In this document: in pieces, positions 6,901 through 13,930 of the stretch
Position numbering within the stretch: the stretch's first letter is position 1
How the letters are laid out: the number at the start of each line of letters is the position of its first letter
Assembly (NCBI GenBank): GCA_015520475.1
Contig: WAQA01000160.1
Span: forward strand, 1-13,930
Source of the DNA: Candidatus Bathyarchaeota archaeon
GTDB taxonomy: Archaea; Thermoproteota; Bathyarchaeia; Bathyarchaeales; WAQA01
DNA: 13,930 bases
Direction: 5' to 3'
The notes under the pieces: model-generated
Databases searched by the model: none
What the model was told of the DNA's origin: nothing
What the model saw: the letters and a program-made list of their open reading frames with translations, nothing else
Translations under genes and position numbers: made by a program

Positions 6901-8772
6901 ATGCCGAATGTTAACTCGGAGCTTCTAAAGAGGTTCTTCACTGATCTCGACGGCCGCTTTCACGGGCGCCTATCAGCTGTCATCCCAACCTATGCTGGAA
7001 TGGCAGAGTCCAAATTCGCCGGAACCTCTGCACGCTATGAATGTCACGTCAAGGTTGAATATCAGAAGGATCTGATGGGCCTCCTCGAGGAGGGAATGCT
7101 CCTCGCCGTCAGAAACTTTAAGAGCGTTGAGAGCGGAGTATTAAGGTTCACACTTATGGAGATATCACGTGTATGGCCTGAACATTTCGGTTTGAGAGGC
7201 CTCTCAAACCATAGCTATTATCCCATGCAGTTCGAGATTATTGAGCAGAGTGAAGTTGACTGGAGCACCGATGATAAGGCTACAATGATGATTGAGATAA
7301 TAGCCGTCCCAATAAATTATGATCTAATCATCAAGGATGGATCTGAGCCTCTCTTCGAGAAAGGCTTCTCATATCCAGTAATCGCAAGTGAAACCTACAT
7401 ACTAAACAGCAGCCTCATAAACCAAATGTATAATCAGAGGATAGCTGCTAAGCTCGGGGTTGATGTGAGACGGAGCCTCGAGGATGCACGGAGGGATCCC
7501 CGTCTAGGAATCATAAAGATGTTCCAGACAAGCGATGTGAAGATACCGATCTACATAGACTTTGAAAGTTTAATCCGTTACCATTTCGGAATATTCGCTT
7601 TCACCGGGGGTGGAAAGAGCAATCTCCTAAGCAATATTCTACGTAGAATAATCTATCATACAGATGATGTAAAGATAGTTATCTTTGATATCAGCTGTGA
7701 ATATCCATTCTTACTTATGGATCTCCTTGCAGATCCTAACGTTAACTCTAGAGTTGTACTTGAACATAGAATAGACTCCCTTGAACAATTCTACAACTCA
7801 ATAGTTAAGCCGCGTGAGTATGAGGATGATCCGAGGGTTCCAGAGGGTCTCAAAAAGATAATGGATCTCAAAAGGGTAACCTACTACACCAAACCGAAAT
7901 TTAAAGTTCCAACTTATGGACAGTTCCTGGAGGAGCTGGAAGGCTTAAGGAAGGAGAGCATAAATAAGCCCCACTACGTAAACGCTATAGATGAGATCCG
8001 AGAGGCAATCCTAGACTATATGGATAAGTATGGATGCCTAGAGAATCAGGAGGTCAGTGAAGGCTTCATCCGATCCATCGACTACATCGCCTCAACCATA
8101 GTTCAGAAATTCAAGGTTCATGAGGCAAGCGGCCTCTATGCATGGGCAACGACAAGAACAGCCGTTATCGACGTCCTGAAGAGGAGGAGTAAAGGTGAAA
8201 CCGATGAATCAGCTGGATTAACAGCTGAGTCTATAAGGAGGATGATAGAGGGGGATGTGAGGCTCCTCTGCCTCTCAATAGCGGATCCATCCACAATAAA
8301 GGATCTCGTTATTAGACTCACCGATGAACTCCTGAACAGGAGGAAGAGGCGCTTCCAAGTTAAACCCTATATACTCTTCGTCTTCGATGAGGCTCAGGAG
8401 TTCATCCCTGAACTTTCAGGATCATCTGGCATCGATAAGCAATGCTCAAAACATGTTGAAACCCTTCTTAGGCAGGGTAGAAAGTATGGTTTAGGCGGCT
8501 GCGTAGCAACGCAGCGGATAGCCTATCTAAATACGAATGCGCTCCAGCAGCTCCACACATATTTTATTGGAACCCTCCCAAGACCATACGATAGATCCGT
8601 TGTCAGCGAAACATTCATGATAGATAAGGGTATCCTAGAGAAGACTCTGGAGTTTGCTCCTGGAGAATGGCTCCTCAGCAGTTACATAGCAACCGGAATA
8701 GAGAATGTGCCAATCTTCATAAGGGCTGACAATGCTGAAAAAGAGGTTGAAAGGTTCCTCTCTAATCGTTAA
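6901..8772 (+). CDS. herA: HerA-family hexameric DNA-translocating ATPase
   Basis: A 623-residue FtsK/HerA-type ATPase, expected to form a hexameric ring that pumps DNA and drives its partner NurA nuclease. Seen: an N-terminal beta-rich region (about 20-150, consistent with a HAS-barrel), Walker A FTGGGKSN with K239, Walker B LFVFDEAQE with D496/E497, the HerA arginine-finger stretch LLRQGRKYGLG (R524, R527) and CVATQR just after it. About 250 residues separate Walker A and B; the middle is helical and charged, longer than the core needs. Archaeal HerA is usually about 500-580 residues. ATG 6901 has GGAGG at 6886-6890. The gene follows the nuclease gene by 92 bp, probably in the same transcript although a weak AT-rich stretch at 6829-6842 could be a second promoter. 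Confidence 0.9.
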   Translation: MPNVNSELLKRFFTDLDGRFHGRLSAVIPTYAGMAESKFAGTSARYECHVKVEYQKDLMGLLEEGMLLAVRNFKSVESGVLRFTLMEISRVWPEHFGLRGLSNHSYYPMQFEIIEQSEVDWSTDDKATMMIEIIAVPINYDLIIKDGSEPLFEKGFSYPVIASETYILNSSLINQMYNQRIAAKLGVDVRRSLEDARRDPRLGIIKMFQTSDVKIPIYIDFESLIRYHFGIFAFTGGGKSNLLSNILRRIIYHTDDVKIVIFDISCEYPFLLMDLLADPNVNSRVVLEHRIDSLEQFYNSIVKPREYEDDPRVPEGLKKIMDLKRVTYYTKPKFKVPTYGQFLEELEGLRKESINKPHYVNAIDEIREAILDYMDKYGCLENQEVSEGFIRSIDYIASTIVQKFKVHEASGLYAWATTRTAVIDVLKRRSKGETDESAGLTAESIRRMIEGDVRLLCLSIADPSTIKDLVIRLTDELLNRRKRRFQVKPYILFVFDEAQEFIPELSGSSGIDKQCSKHVETLLRQGRKYGLGGCVATQRIAYLNTNALQQLHTYFIGTLPRPYDRSVVSETFMIDKGILEKTLEFAPGEWLLSSYIATGIENVPIFIRADNAEKEVERFLSNR

Positions 8773-8808
8773 AGAAAAGAGGAGTGTATGGTGGTTAACG
8801 TGTCCCCC

Positions 8809-9381
8809 TTATCTTCTTGGCATACATATAATCTCTTTTACCGCTAGATCAAAGAGTCTCATCGAATTTGCTGGTTTAACAACTATCGCCGTATCAGCTC
8901 CCCTCCCAGTTCCAGCTATGCTTATAACGTCTCTGTCAGCAGGTATTAAGCCAGCATCAGCCGCCATAAGCACTATCTCAACAGCAACCTTCATCCCCTC
9001 ACCGAATAATCTAAGGGTCTGAGCGATTATCTCGGTTGGATAGGCTGTACCGAACATCCTCCTAATAGCCCTCTCAACATTCATGAATGCATGTGTCCCC
9101 GTGAATATCTTTCCTCCTCTATCCTCGATCAGCTTTCGATTCTCCTCCTCCAGCTCCTGTAAACCCGGCTTCCTAAATCCTGTATGATGCGTTACAATAA
9201 CTAGATTATAGCCCTTGAAGATCTCCGATGCCTTCACTCCAGTCACACCCCTAGTTGACGCAACAACTATATCTCTGATTCCAAGATCCTCCGCTCTTGT
9301 CTTGGCAAGCCTCAACGTTTCATCAGTGTTCTCCTCCCCTGGACTGGCAAAGTACGTTATCGCCTTTTCAACTCCAACCAT
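8809..9381 (-). CDS. COG1751 pyruvate-kinase alpha/beta-like domain protein
   Basis: A 190-residue protein of the COG1751 family (archaeal MTH1675-like proteins), whose fold matches the C-terminal alpha/beta domain of pyruvate kinase but lacks the catalytic barrel, so it is not a pyruvate kinase. Its biochemical role is unknown. Seen: an opening GVEKAITYFASPG segment, STRGVTG at 42-48, THHTGF at 64-69, a GTHAF turn at 95-99 and the phosphate-binding-like GTGRGADTA at 157-165. Length is normal for the family. The ATG has GGGGTGATC just upstream on the minus strand, a strong archaeal ribosome site. It converges with herA, only 36 bp between stops, and diverges from the EamA permease gene, so it is its own transcription unit. 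Confidence 0.88.
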   Translation of the reverse strand: MVGVEKAITYFASPGEENTDETLRLAKTRAEDLGIRDIVVASTRGVTGVKASEIFKGYNLVIVTHHTGFRKPGLQELEEENRKLIEDRGGKIFTGTHAFMNVERAIRRMFGTAYPTEIIAQTLRLFGEGMKVAVEIVLMAADAGLIPADRDVISIAGTGRGADTAIVVKPANSMRLFDLAVKEIICMPRR

Positions 9382-9409
9382 CAGATCACCCCTTAATAGT
9401 TGTAGGTCT

Positions 9410-9421
9410 AAACCTTAAAAG
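9410..9421 (-). promoter_or_regulatory. Possible TATA box of the COG1751 gene
   Basis: On the minus strand the stretch reads TTCTTTTAAGGT, about 30-40 bp before the ATG at 9381. This position is right for a short leader containing GGGGTGATC. The match is modest. Confidence 0.3.
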
Positions 9422-9475
9422 AATTGTTGAAGATTTAGAGAGCCTCCACCGCTACAATATGATGCATGGAAAACC

Positions 9476-9487
9476 TTTTTCTATAAC
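9476..9487 (+). promoter_or_regulatory. Probable TATA box of the EamA permease
   Basis: CTTTTTCTATAA is only about 20 bp before ATG 9503 but would place the transcript start near 9508, leaving a leader of about 50 nt before ATG 9560. This supports the downstream start. Confidence 0.4.
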
Positions 9488-9559
9488 TCTGTAATTCTAG
9501 ATATGCGACTGTTCGATCCAATAATGGAACTCGAAGATGATCCATCAGGTGATCCCTCA

Positions 9560-10411
9560 ATGAAAAGGCTTAGAAACTGGCTCCTCTTCACAATCGTCAT
9601 CTTAATATGGAGTTCTAACTGGCCAGTTATGAAGATAGGCCTCAGATATATTGATCCGTTAAGCTTTGTCTTCCAAAGGCTCCTCTTCGCATCTATGGCT
9701 ATGCTTCCCCTCCTAATCCTGCTCAGAAGAAATATTCCTAGGGAAAGGGGAATCCTGCTCAAGCTTGTCCTGTTAGGCATCATTGGAGGGCTAGCCATGC
9801 TATGTACGAATACGGGGTTAACACGTGAAGAATCTGGAATAAGCGCTGTTCTAACATATACTCAACCCCTATTCGTCTTCTGCCTTGCAGTTCCCTTCTT
9901 AAGGGAGGAGGCTAAACCATCCAGGTTCCTAGGAGTCTTCATAGGCTTCTCAGGAGTTATCCTCCTATCGGCTGTAAGGATAAGCTGGCTTAAAACATCA
10001 TACTTCAGCCTCCTCTTCCTTATCGGAGCCTTCCTATGGGCTGTCTCAATAGTATACTACAAGAAGTTTCTAAGCGGCATAGATCCAATAATCGTCAGTA
10101 TCTTTCAGATGTCTGTTGGAGCGTTTCAATATGGGATTCTACATTCCATCTTAGGCCGACTATACTTCCCACAGGACATCCAATATTACTATGCTATCTT
10201 CTACGTCTCAATCTTCGGTTCAAGTATAGCATTCCCCTTGTGGACGATACTGATAAAGGAGGAGGAAGCCACAGTAATATCCTCATCCAGCTTTCTAATC
10301 CCATTATTAGCCATGTTCTTCGGCTGGTTAATTCTAAAAGAGAACATAGGCTTAAACTCCATTATCGGCGCTGCCCTAATACTTGTAGGGGTTTACCTGG
10401 TGAATCGATAA
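9560..10411 (+). CDS. DMT-superfamily permease (EamA family)
   Basis: A 283-residue integral membrane protein with about ten hydrophobic segments in two repeats, the pattern of EamA/RhaT-type drug-metabolite transporters. Seen: the N-terminal family signature region IWSSNWPVMKIGL, the conserved end of repeat one (LTYTQPLFVF, then LREEAKPSRFLGVF and GFSGVILL), and the second repeat closing with LIPLLAMFFGWLILKEN and GAALILVGVYLV. The frame is open from ATG 9503, but I choose ATG 9560 (residue 20 of the longer form) because a perfect GGTGATC lies at 9548-9554 with 5 nt spacing, and the extra 19 residues are acidic and unlike the family. The substrate cannot be read from sequence; neighbours suggest an amino acid or related metabolite. 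Confidence 0.88.
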   Translation: MKRLRNWLLFTIVILIWSSNWPVMKIGLRYIDPLSFVFQRLLFASMAMLPLLILLRRNIPRERGILLKLVLLGIIGGLAMLCTNTGLTREESGISAVLTYTQPLFVFCLAVPFLREEAKPSRFLGVFIGFSGVILLSAVRISWLKTSYFSLLFLIGAFLWAVSIVYYKKFLSGIDPIIVSIFQMSVGAFQYGILHSILGRLYFPQDIQYYYAIFYVSIFGSSIAFPLWTILIKEEEATVISSSSFLIPLLAMFFGWLILKENIGLNSIIGAALILVGVYLVNR

Positions 10412-10436
10412 GCAGCATCCACTGAAAACTTAGGAA

Positions 10437-10446
10437 AAATTTAAAC
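10437..10446 (+). promoter_or_regulatory. Probable TATA box of the cupin-PLP enzyme operon
   Basis: AAATTTAAAC, preceded by a purine-rich BRE-like AGGAA, predicts a transcript start near 10468 and a 25-nt leader before ATG 10493. Confidence 0.5.
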
Positions 10447-10492
10447 TATACTGGAACATAATGAATAGAAACTATCGGGTAAGGTGGTTGAT

Positions 10493-10906
10493 ATGTGCCC
10501 TAAATACGTGAAGAGATTGGATGATGTACTCCTATATCGTCTAACGAAGCCTGAAGGCCATAACAGAAAGGTTGCGTTGCTTGTTGAGAAAGAGGCTGAT
10601 GGCTCTCAGAAGATCTCTGTGGGCCTATGCATAATCGATCCTAAAAGCCTCATACCATACCATACGCATGAGGACGAAGAGGAAGTAATGTTCTTCTTAG
10701 AGGGTGAAGGTATAGCTAGGATTGAAGATGTAGACTATAAGGTGTCCAAGGGATCCATAGTCTACTGCCCACCTAAAATGAAACATCAAATAATAAACTC
10801 TGGAGATCAAGGGCTCAAGTTCATATTTATATATGGGCCTGCTGGACCTGAACAGGTTATAAAATCTATTGGGGAACCCATTGAGGAGAGGCTTATGGAT
10901 CCATAA
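10493..10906 (+). CDS. Small single-domain cupin
   Basis: A 137-residue single-domain cupin. The first motif is PYHTHEDEEE with H57, H59 and E63/E64 as metal ligands, followed by FFLEGEG; the second motif supplies H98 in PKMKHQ. All four ligands are present, so it probably binds a divalent metal. Cupins of this size include isomerases, dioxygenases and sugar or amino-acid binding proteins, and I cannot choose among them. ATG 10493 is preferred over the in-frame GTG 10484 because GGTGG at 10483-10487 is a ribosome site 5 nt before it. The PLP enzyme gene starts 23 nt after the stop, so the two are probably co-transcribed and may act in the same pathway. Confidence 0.85.
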   Translation: MCPKYVKRLDDVLLYRLTKPEGHNRKVALLVEKEADGSQKISVGLCIIDPKSLIPYHTHEDEEEVMFFLEGEGIARIEDVDYKVSKGSIVYCPPKMKHQIINSGDQGLKFIFIYGPAGPEQVIKSIGEPIEERLMDP

Positions 10907-10929
10907 GCCTCGAGGAGCGATAACCATCA

Positions 10930-12021
10930 TTGTCCGAGATAGGATGCAGTATAGATAAGATTGAGACTCCAGCGTTACTCATAGACTTAAATGTTCTTGA
11001 AAGAAATATTGGTAGGATGTCTGAGTATTTCTCCAAGGTTAAATCTTCACTTAGACCGCATGCCAAAACACATAAATCGCCGATAATCGCGCATAAACAG
11101 GTCAAGGCTGGAGCCATAGGTGTATGCTGCCAGAAGCTCGGCGAAGCAGAAGTTATGCTGTCAGCCGGAATCGAGAACATCATGATCACAAACCAGATAG
11201 TTGATCCATCAAAGATTAAGAGGTTAATCAGCATCTCCAAGCATGGAAGGGTAATAGTTGCCGTTGACAACCTTAAGGTTGCAAGGGCCACGTCTGAGGC
11301 TGCACTCAAAGCAGGAATCAGACAGGACGTTGTAATAGAGGTTGACGTCGGCCTCAACCGATGCGGCGTAGATCCAGGTAAGCCAACCCTCAAATTCGCT
11401 GAGAAACTAGCTGAATTTAAAGGACTGAATATTACTGGCCTCCTAGGATATGAAGGACCATTCTTTAAGATTCATGATTTTGAGGAGAGAAGAAGAGCGG
11501 CGAATCAAAGGAATAGGCTCCTCATAGAAACAAGAGATCTACTGGAGGATGCAGGCTTCAACATAGAGATAGTGAGCGCTGGATCAACTGGAACATACAA
11601 TATAACAGGAAGCTATCCTGGAATAACAGAGGTTGAGGCAGGCTCATACGTCTTTATGGACGTAACATATAAGCGGCTTAAAAACTTGCCATTCGAGTTA
11701 TCATTGACTCTCCTCTCAACCGTTATAAGTAGGCCGAAGCCTGACAGAGCAGTTATCGATGCAGGGTTAAAATCGATAACCCAAGAGTTTGGCCTTCCAG
11801 TAGTTAAGGGGATTGAAGGGATCACCCTCCAAAAATTAAGCGAGGAACACGGCATCCTAAAAATAGAAGATCCAAATGTAGATCTGGATATCGGTGACAG
11901 AATAGAGTTAATCCCCACACACTGCTGCACAACCGTAAATCTACATGATAAATACTATTGTGTAAGGGATGGTGTATTAGAGGCTATATGGGATATCCCG
12001 GCTAGAGGGAAGATCCGTTGA
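10930..12021 (+). CDS. PLP-dependent D-serine dehydratase / D-threonine aldolase-like enzyme (DSD1 family)
   Basis: A 363-residue fold-type III PLP enzyme with an alanine-racemase-like N-terminal barrel and the DSD1-type C-terminal beta domain. K46 in RPHAKTHK is the expected Schiff-base lysine. Other family marks are GICCQKLGEAE-like GVCCQKLGEAE, EVDVGLNRCG and the phosphate-binding SAGSTGTY. Near the end THCCTTVN carries H331 and C333, the His-x-Cys metal site seen in D-serine dehydratase and D-threonine aldolase. These enzymes eliminate water from, or cleave, D-3-hydroxyamino acids; which substrate applies is not decidable here. The only start that fits is TTG 10930, because an in-frame TAA lies at 10921-10923; GAGGAG at 10912-10917 may serve as its ribosome site. 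It follows the cupin gene by 23 nt. Confidence 0.9.
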   Translation: MSEIGCSIDKIETPALLIDLNVLERNIGRMSEYFSKVKSSLRPHAKTHKSPIIAHKQVKAGAIGVCCQKLGEAEVMLSAGIENIMITNQIVDPSKIKRLISISKHGRVIVAVDNLKVARATSEAALKAGIRQDVVIEVDVGLNRCGVDPGKPTLKFAEKLAEFKGLNITGLLGYEGPFFKIHDFEERRRAANQRNRLLIETRDLLEDAGFNIEIVSAGSTGTYNITGSYPGITEVEAGSYVFMDVTYKRLKNLPFELSLTLLSTVISRPKPDRAVIDAGLKSITQEFGLPVVKGIEGITLQKLSEEHGILKIEDPNVDLDIGDRIELIPTHCCTTVNLHDKYYCVRDGVLEAIWDIPARGKIR

Positions 12022-12103
12022 AATCGGACAGTATAAGCCCCTCCCCCCATCCAATAAGACACTATTCTATCCTCTCCAAACAAATACAACCCTAAAACCA
12101 AAC

Positions 12104-12112
12104 CTTTTTATT
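12104..12112 (+). promoter_or_regulatory. Probable TATA box of rubrerythrin
   Basis: CTTTTTATT predicts a transcript start near 12133, right before the GAGGTG ribosome site at 12134-12139, giving a very short leader. The rest of the 126-bp gap after the PLP enzyme gene holds a pyrimidine-rich tract (about 12037-12052) with no clear function. Confidence 0.5.
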
Positions 12113-12147
12113 CCATGAAATAGAAGTATCTAAGAGGTGTATTTTTA

Positions 12148-12720
12148 ATGGATTTAAAGGGCAGTCAGACAGAGAAGAACCTCCTAGCAGCCTTTGCAGG
12201 TGAATCTCAAGCGAGGATGAGATACACCTTCTTCGCAAAAGTAGCTAAGAAGGAAGGTTATGAGCAGATAGCTGCTATATTCCAGGAAACCGCGGATAAC
12301 GAGAAGGAACACGCTGAGCTATTCTTCAAGCATCTTAAAGGCGGAGATGTGGAGATAACTGCAAGTTACCCTGCAGGTCAGATCAAATCAACCCTTGAGA
12401 ATCTGAAGGCGGCGGCTGACGGTGAACGATTAGAATGGGAGACCCTATACCCCAGATTTGCAGAGATAGCTGAGGAGGAAGGATTCGAAGATATCGCCAA
12501 GACATTTAGAGGAGTGTCAAAAGTGGAGAAGTATCATGAGATAAGATTCCGTAAGCTCTCAGCAAACGTTGAACAAGGCAAAGTCTTCAAGAAAGACACC
12601 GTTATAAAATGGAAATGTAGGAACTGCGGCTTCATATACGAAGGGAAAGAAGCCCCTGAGAAATGTCCGGTCTGCGCACATCCAAGAGCCTACTTTGAAG
12701 TCTGGTGTGAAAACTACTAA
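12148..12720 (+). CDS. rbr: Rubrerythrin
   Basis: A complete 190-residue rubrerythrin, a cytoplasmic non-haem di-iron peroxidase that reduces hydrogen peroxide in anaerobes. The ferritin-like four-helix domain (about 1-145) carries the di-iron ligands E19, E52 and H55 (ExxH), E93/E96, E127 and H130 (second ExxH). The C-terminal rubredoxin domain has C157, C160, C173 and C176 in the two CxxC knuckles. Length and domain order are standard. ATG 12148 has GAGGTG at 12134-12139. It is alone on its transcript and converges with the methyltransferase gene. The electron donor is not encoded in this window. Confidence 0.96.
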   Translation: MDLKGSQTEKNLLAAFAGESQARMRYTFFAKVAKKEGYEQIAAIFQETADNEKEHAELFFKHLKGGDVEITASYPAGQIKSTLENLKAAADGERLEWETLYPRFAEIAEEEGFEDIAKTFRGVSKVEKYHEIRFRKLSANVEQGKVFKKDTVIKWKCRNCGFIYEGKEAPEKCPVCAHPRAYFEVWCENY

Positions 12721-12737
12721 AAACTTTAAATTCCCAA

Positions 12738-12743
12738 TTTTTT
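12738..12743 (+). terminator. T-run, possible archaeal terminator after rubrerythrin
   Basis: A run of six T's 18 bp after the rubrerythrin stop, without a hairpin, as in archaeal oligo-T terminators. The convergent gene ends at 12800. Confidence 0.35.
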
Positions 12744-12799
12744 ACGTTAATATCCTTGAAGTTCAATCTTCTATGTTAATGGATCCTGCAAGGCATCCT

Positions 12800-13381
12800 C
12801 TATGCGATTCCCCCTTTAAGTCTAGGCAGGTACCGCGGTACATCCCTCTTATACCTCAAGTATTCCTCGCCGAAGATCCTCTCAAGCTCCCTCTCCTCCA
12901 AGAGAGCTATCATATGAAACGTTGCTGCCTCCAGAACCGAGAAAAGTAAGAAGTAAAACGAGTTCTGCACCAATGTTATCCCCAACAGAAGAAGCATCAG
13001 AGATGTGTACTGAGGATTTCTAACGTAACGGTATGGTCCCCACGTTATAAGCGTATCAACCCTTCCTCCTGAAACCCTTCTGATCGACCTAAAGGCCGCT
13101 ACAGCCCACATCCCTAAAATGATGCTTACCATTATAAGCGTCCACCCTAAAATCTTCCATGGAAGATCACTTAGCGGCATCTGTAATGGCGACTTAAAGA
13201 AACTCAACCATAAAGCAGCGGTGAAAGCGGAGAGATACCATATCCAACCTATCGCCAAAATCACGGGTGACTTGGGAGGCCATACTCTACTAGACCCCCT
13301 TCTATACGTTGATACAACTAACAGCAACATTAATAGCGTGGCTGAATAAGTGAAGACGATGAGATAATATAAGACTGACAT
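12800..13381 (-). CDS. Membrane methyltransferase of the ICMT/PEMT family
   Basis: A 193-residue membrane protein of the isoprenylcysteine carboxyl / phosphatidylethanolamine methyltransferase superfamily. It has hydrophobic segments at about 4-24, 40-61, 77-97 and 128-158. The cofactor-binding signature GPYRYVRNPQY is at 115-125, and the second family element EERELERIFG, followed by YLRYKRDVPRYLP, closes the protein. It would transfer a methyl group from S-adenosylmethionine to a lipid or prenylated substrate at the membrane; archaeal substrates are unknown. On the minus strand GAGGAGGGT lies about 10 nt before the ATG at 13381. It stands alone, with its own TATA-like box at 13418-13428. Confidence 0.88.
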   Translation of the reverse strand: MSVLYYLIVFTYSATLLMLLLVVSTYRRGSSRVWPPKSPVILAIGWIWYLSAFTAALWLSFFKSPLQMPLSDLPWKILGWTLIMVSIILGMWAVAAFRSIRRVSGGRVDTLITWGPYRYVRNPQYTSLMLLLLGITLVQNSFYFLLFSVLEAATFHMIALLEERELERIFGEEYLRYKRDVPRYLPRLKGGIA

Positions 13382-13417
13382 TCCTCATACCCTCCTCTTT
13401 TGAACAGGACATTCTAG

Positions 13418-13428
13418 GCTTTTATGCT
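13418..13428 (-). promoter_or_regulatory. Probable TATA box of the ICMT-family gene
   Basis: On the minus strand the stretch reads GCATAAAAGCC, predicting a transcript start near 13398 and a leader of about 17 nt that contains GAGGAGGGT. Confidence 0.45.
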
Positions 13429-13498
13429 GCATGTTCACGTCTTCTCTAACTCCCCTTTGCATAATACTCTCTAATAGATGTATTCCATAAAGACATAT

Positions 13499-13816
13499 TT
13501 ATCCCTTTATAGAAGGTGTTTTCAACCTCTCAACCTCTTCGGGAAGGCCCCATCTCATCAAAAACAAGGCTCCACATATCTCCGGAACACATCGGATGGG
13601 CTGCCCACATTTATACATGGAGGTGCCTAAGCCCATTTGGAATCTATGAATGCGAATTACTACTCCTACCATGGTCTCAATGCTCAGTCCTATAATCTTT
13701 CTGAATGTTGAGGAATCTTCCGAAAACATCTCTGATGATGTCAGTCTACCGATCTTGGCTAGGTAGATTAGGGGAGTAGAGTTTGAGACGACAACCTTTC
13801 TGGGTCTATCCATCAT
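13499..13816 (-). pseudogene. Frameshifted PIN-domain toxin (VapC-like), probably decayed
   Basis: The first 18 or so residues after the start (VVVSNSTPLIYLAKIGRL) are the typical opening of archaeal PIN proteins, including the first catalytic Asp position replaced here by N in VSNSTP as in the COG2405-like group. The frame then ceases to look like PIN. Shifting by one base at about 13742 continues the family pattern as DIIRDVFGRFLN before a TGA at 13677-13679, so a single base seems lost there; further damage follows because neither frame resumes a PIN-like sequence. The later acidic residues of the active site cannot be found. ATG 13814-13816 overlaps the antitoxin stop as ATGA. PIN toxins are ribonucleases; this copy is probably inactive. 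Confidence 0.65.
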
Positions 13817-13930
13817 CGTAATGCCTTCAAGTCTTCTTCCAAGTCTTCGACATCGTATTGAGATTGAATCCTCTTCTGTGCTAATATATCGATCATCTCC
13901 CAAACCGAGACTCCAGCTATCTCGGCTGCT
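13813..13930 (-). CDS. UPF0175-family antitoxin, C-terminal part (cut by window edge)
   Basis: The last 38 codons of a gene that enters from the right edge. The frame reads AAEIAGVSVWEMIDIL, then a region ending EDLEEDLKALR, which matches the C-terminus of UPF0175 proteins: a helix-turn-helix start followed by a short acidic tail. UPF0175 proteins are DNA-binding antitoxins commonly paired with PIN toxins. The stop codon overlaps the ATG of the downstream PIN gene by 4 nt (ATGA), the usual toxin-antitoxin layout. It is too short within the window for ordinary gene calling. This part is intact although the partner is broken. Confidence 0.75.
   Translation of the reverse strand, partial: AAEIAGVSVWEMIDILAQKRIQSQYDVEDLEEDLKALR

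Noticed and set aside
8732..9022. Plus-strand 96-codon ORF over the end of herA and the COG1751 gene
   Set aside because: It is antisense to a well-supported COG1751 gene and overlaps the herA end in another frame; its product resembles no family.
10036..10425. 129-codon plus-strand ORF inside the EamA gene
   Set aside because: An out-of-frame shadow of a clear ten-segment membrane protein.
12695..12949. Plus-strand 84-codon ORF starting inside rubrerythrin
   Set aside because: It overlaps the rubredoxin end and runs antisense into the methyltransferase gene; no ribosome site or recognisable domain.
13385..13498. Tiny minus-strand ORFs (16 and 25 codons) between the PIN remnant and the methyltransferase
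   Set aside because: They lie across the likely promoter and leader of the methyltransferase gene and show no protein-like features.

Overview
This window looks archaeal, most likely from a thermophilic or anaerobic member of the Thermoproteota/Bathyarchaeia side of the tree. I infer this from gene content: a HerA-NurA pair, an archaeal DUF123/COG1833 GIY-YIG-like protein, a beta-CASP nuclease with a C-terminal winged helix, a COG1751 protein and a UPF0175-PIN toxin-antitoxin remnant. Expression signals agree: AT-rich TATA boxes about 25 bp before predicted transcript starts, GGTGATC/GAGGTG Shine-Dalgarno sites, TTG starts, and Arg coded mostly by AGA/AGG. The exact lineage cannot be fixed by eye. 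The rubrerythrin suggests an anaerobic or microaerobic life.

Left part (1-2229), plus strand: a DUF123 (Uri-type) protein, then about 480 bases holding two small ORFs, a Cys-rich zinc-ribbon-like peptide (684-851) and an unknown 57-residue ORF (860-1033). The latter overlaps the start of a beta-CASP metallo-beta-lactamase nuclease, so these three may form one tightly packed nucleic-acid-processing operon.

Centre-left (2230-4824): a complete Zn/Mn-type ABC importer operon (binding protein, ATPase, permease). Its promoter carries two identical 10-bp palindromes that look like metal-regulator operators.

Centre (4825-8772): a NurA-family nuclease carrying an inserted winged-helix-like segment, followed by a long HerA hexameric ATPase. 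No mre11 or rad50 lies in the window. This divergent stand-alone pair is the best candidate for an unusual system, either DNA-end processing or defence.

Right part (8773-13930): a convergent COG1751 (pyruvate-kinase-C-like) gene; a DMT/EamA permease, a cupin and a PLP-dependent D-serine dehydratase/D-threonine aldolase-like enzyme in a row, which may form an amino-acid uptake or catabolism unit; a rubrerythrin; an opposing ICMT/PEMT-type membrane methyltransferase; and at the right edge, on the minus strand, the 3' end of a UPF0175 antitoxin overlapping a PIN toxin gene that seems frameshifted and decayed. I see no rRNA, tRNA, CRISPR array or insertion sequence.
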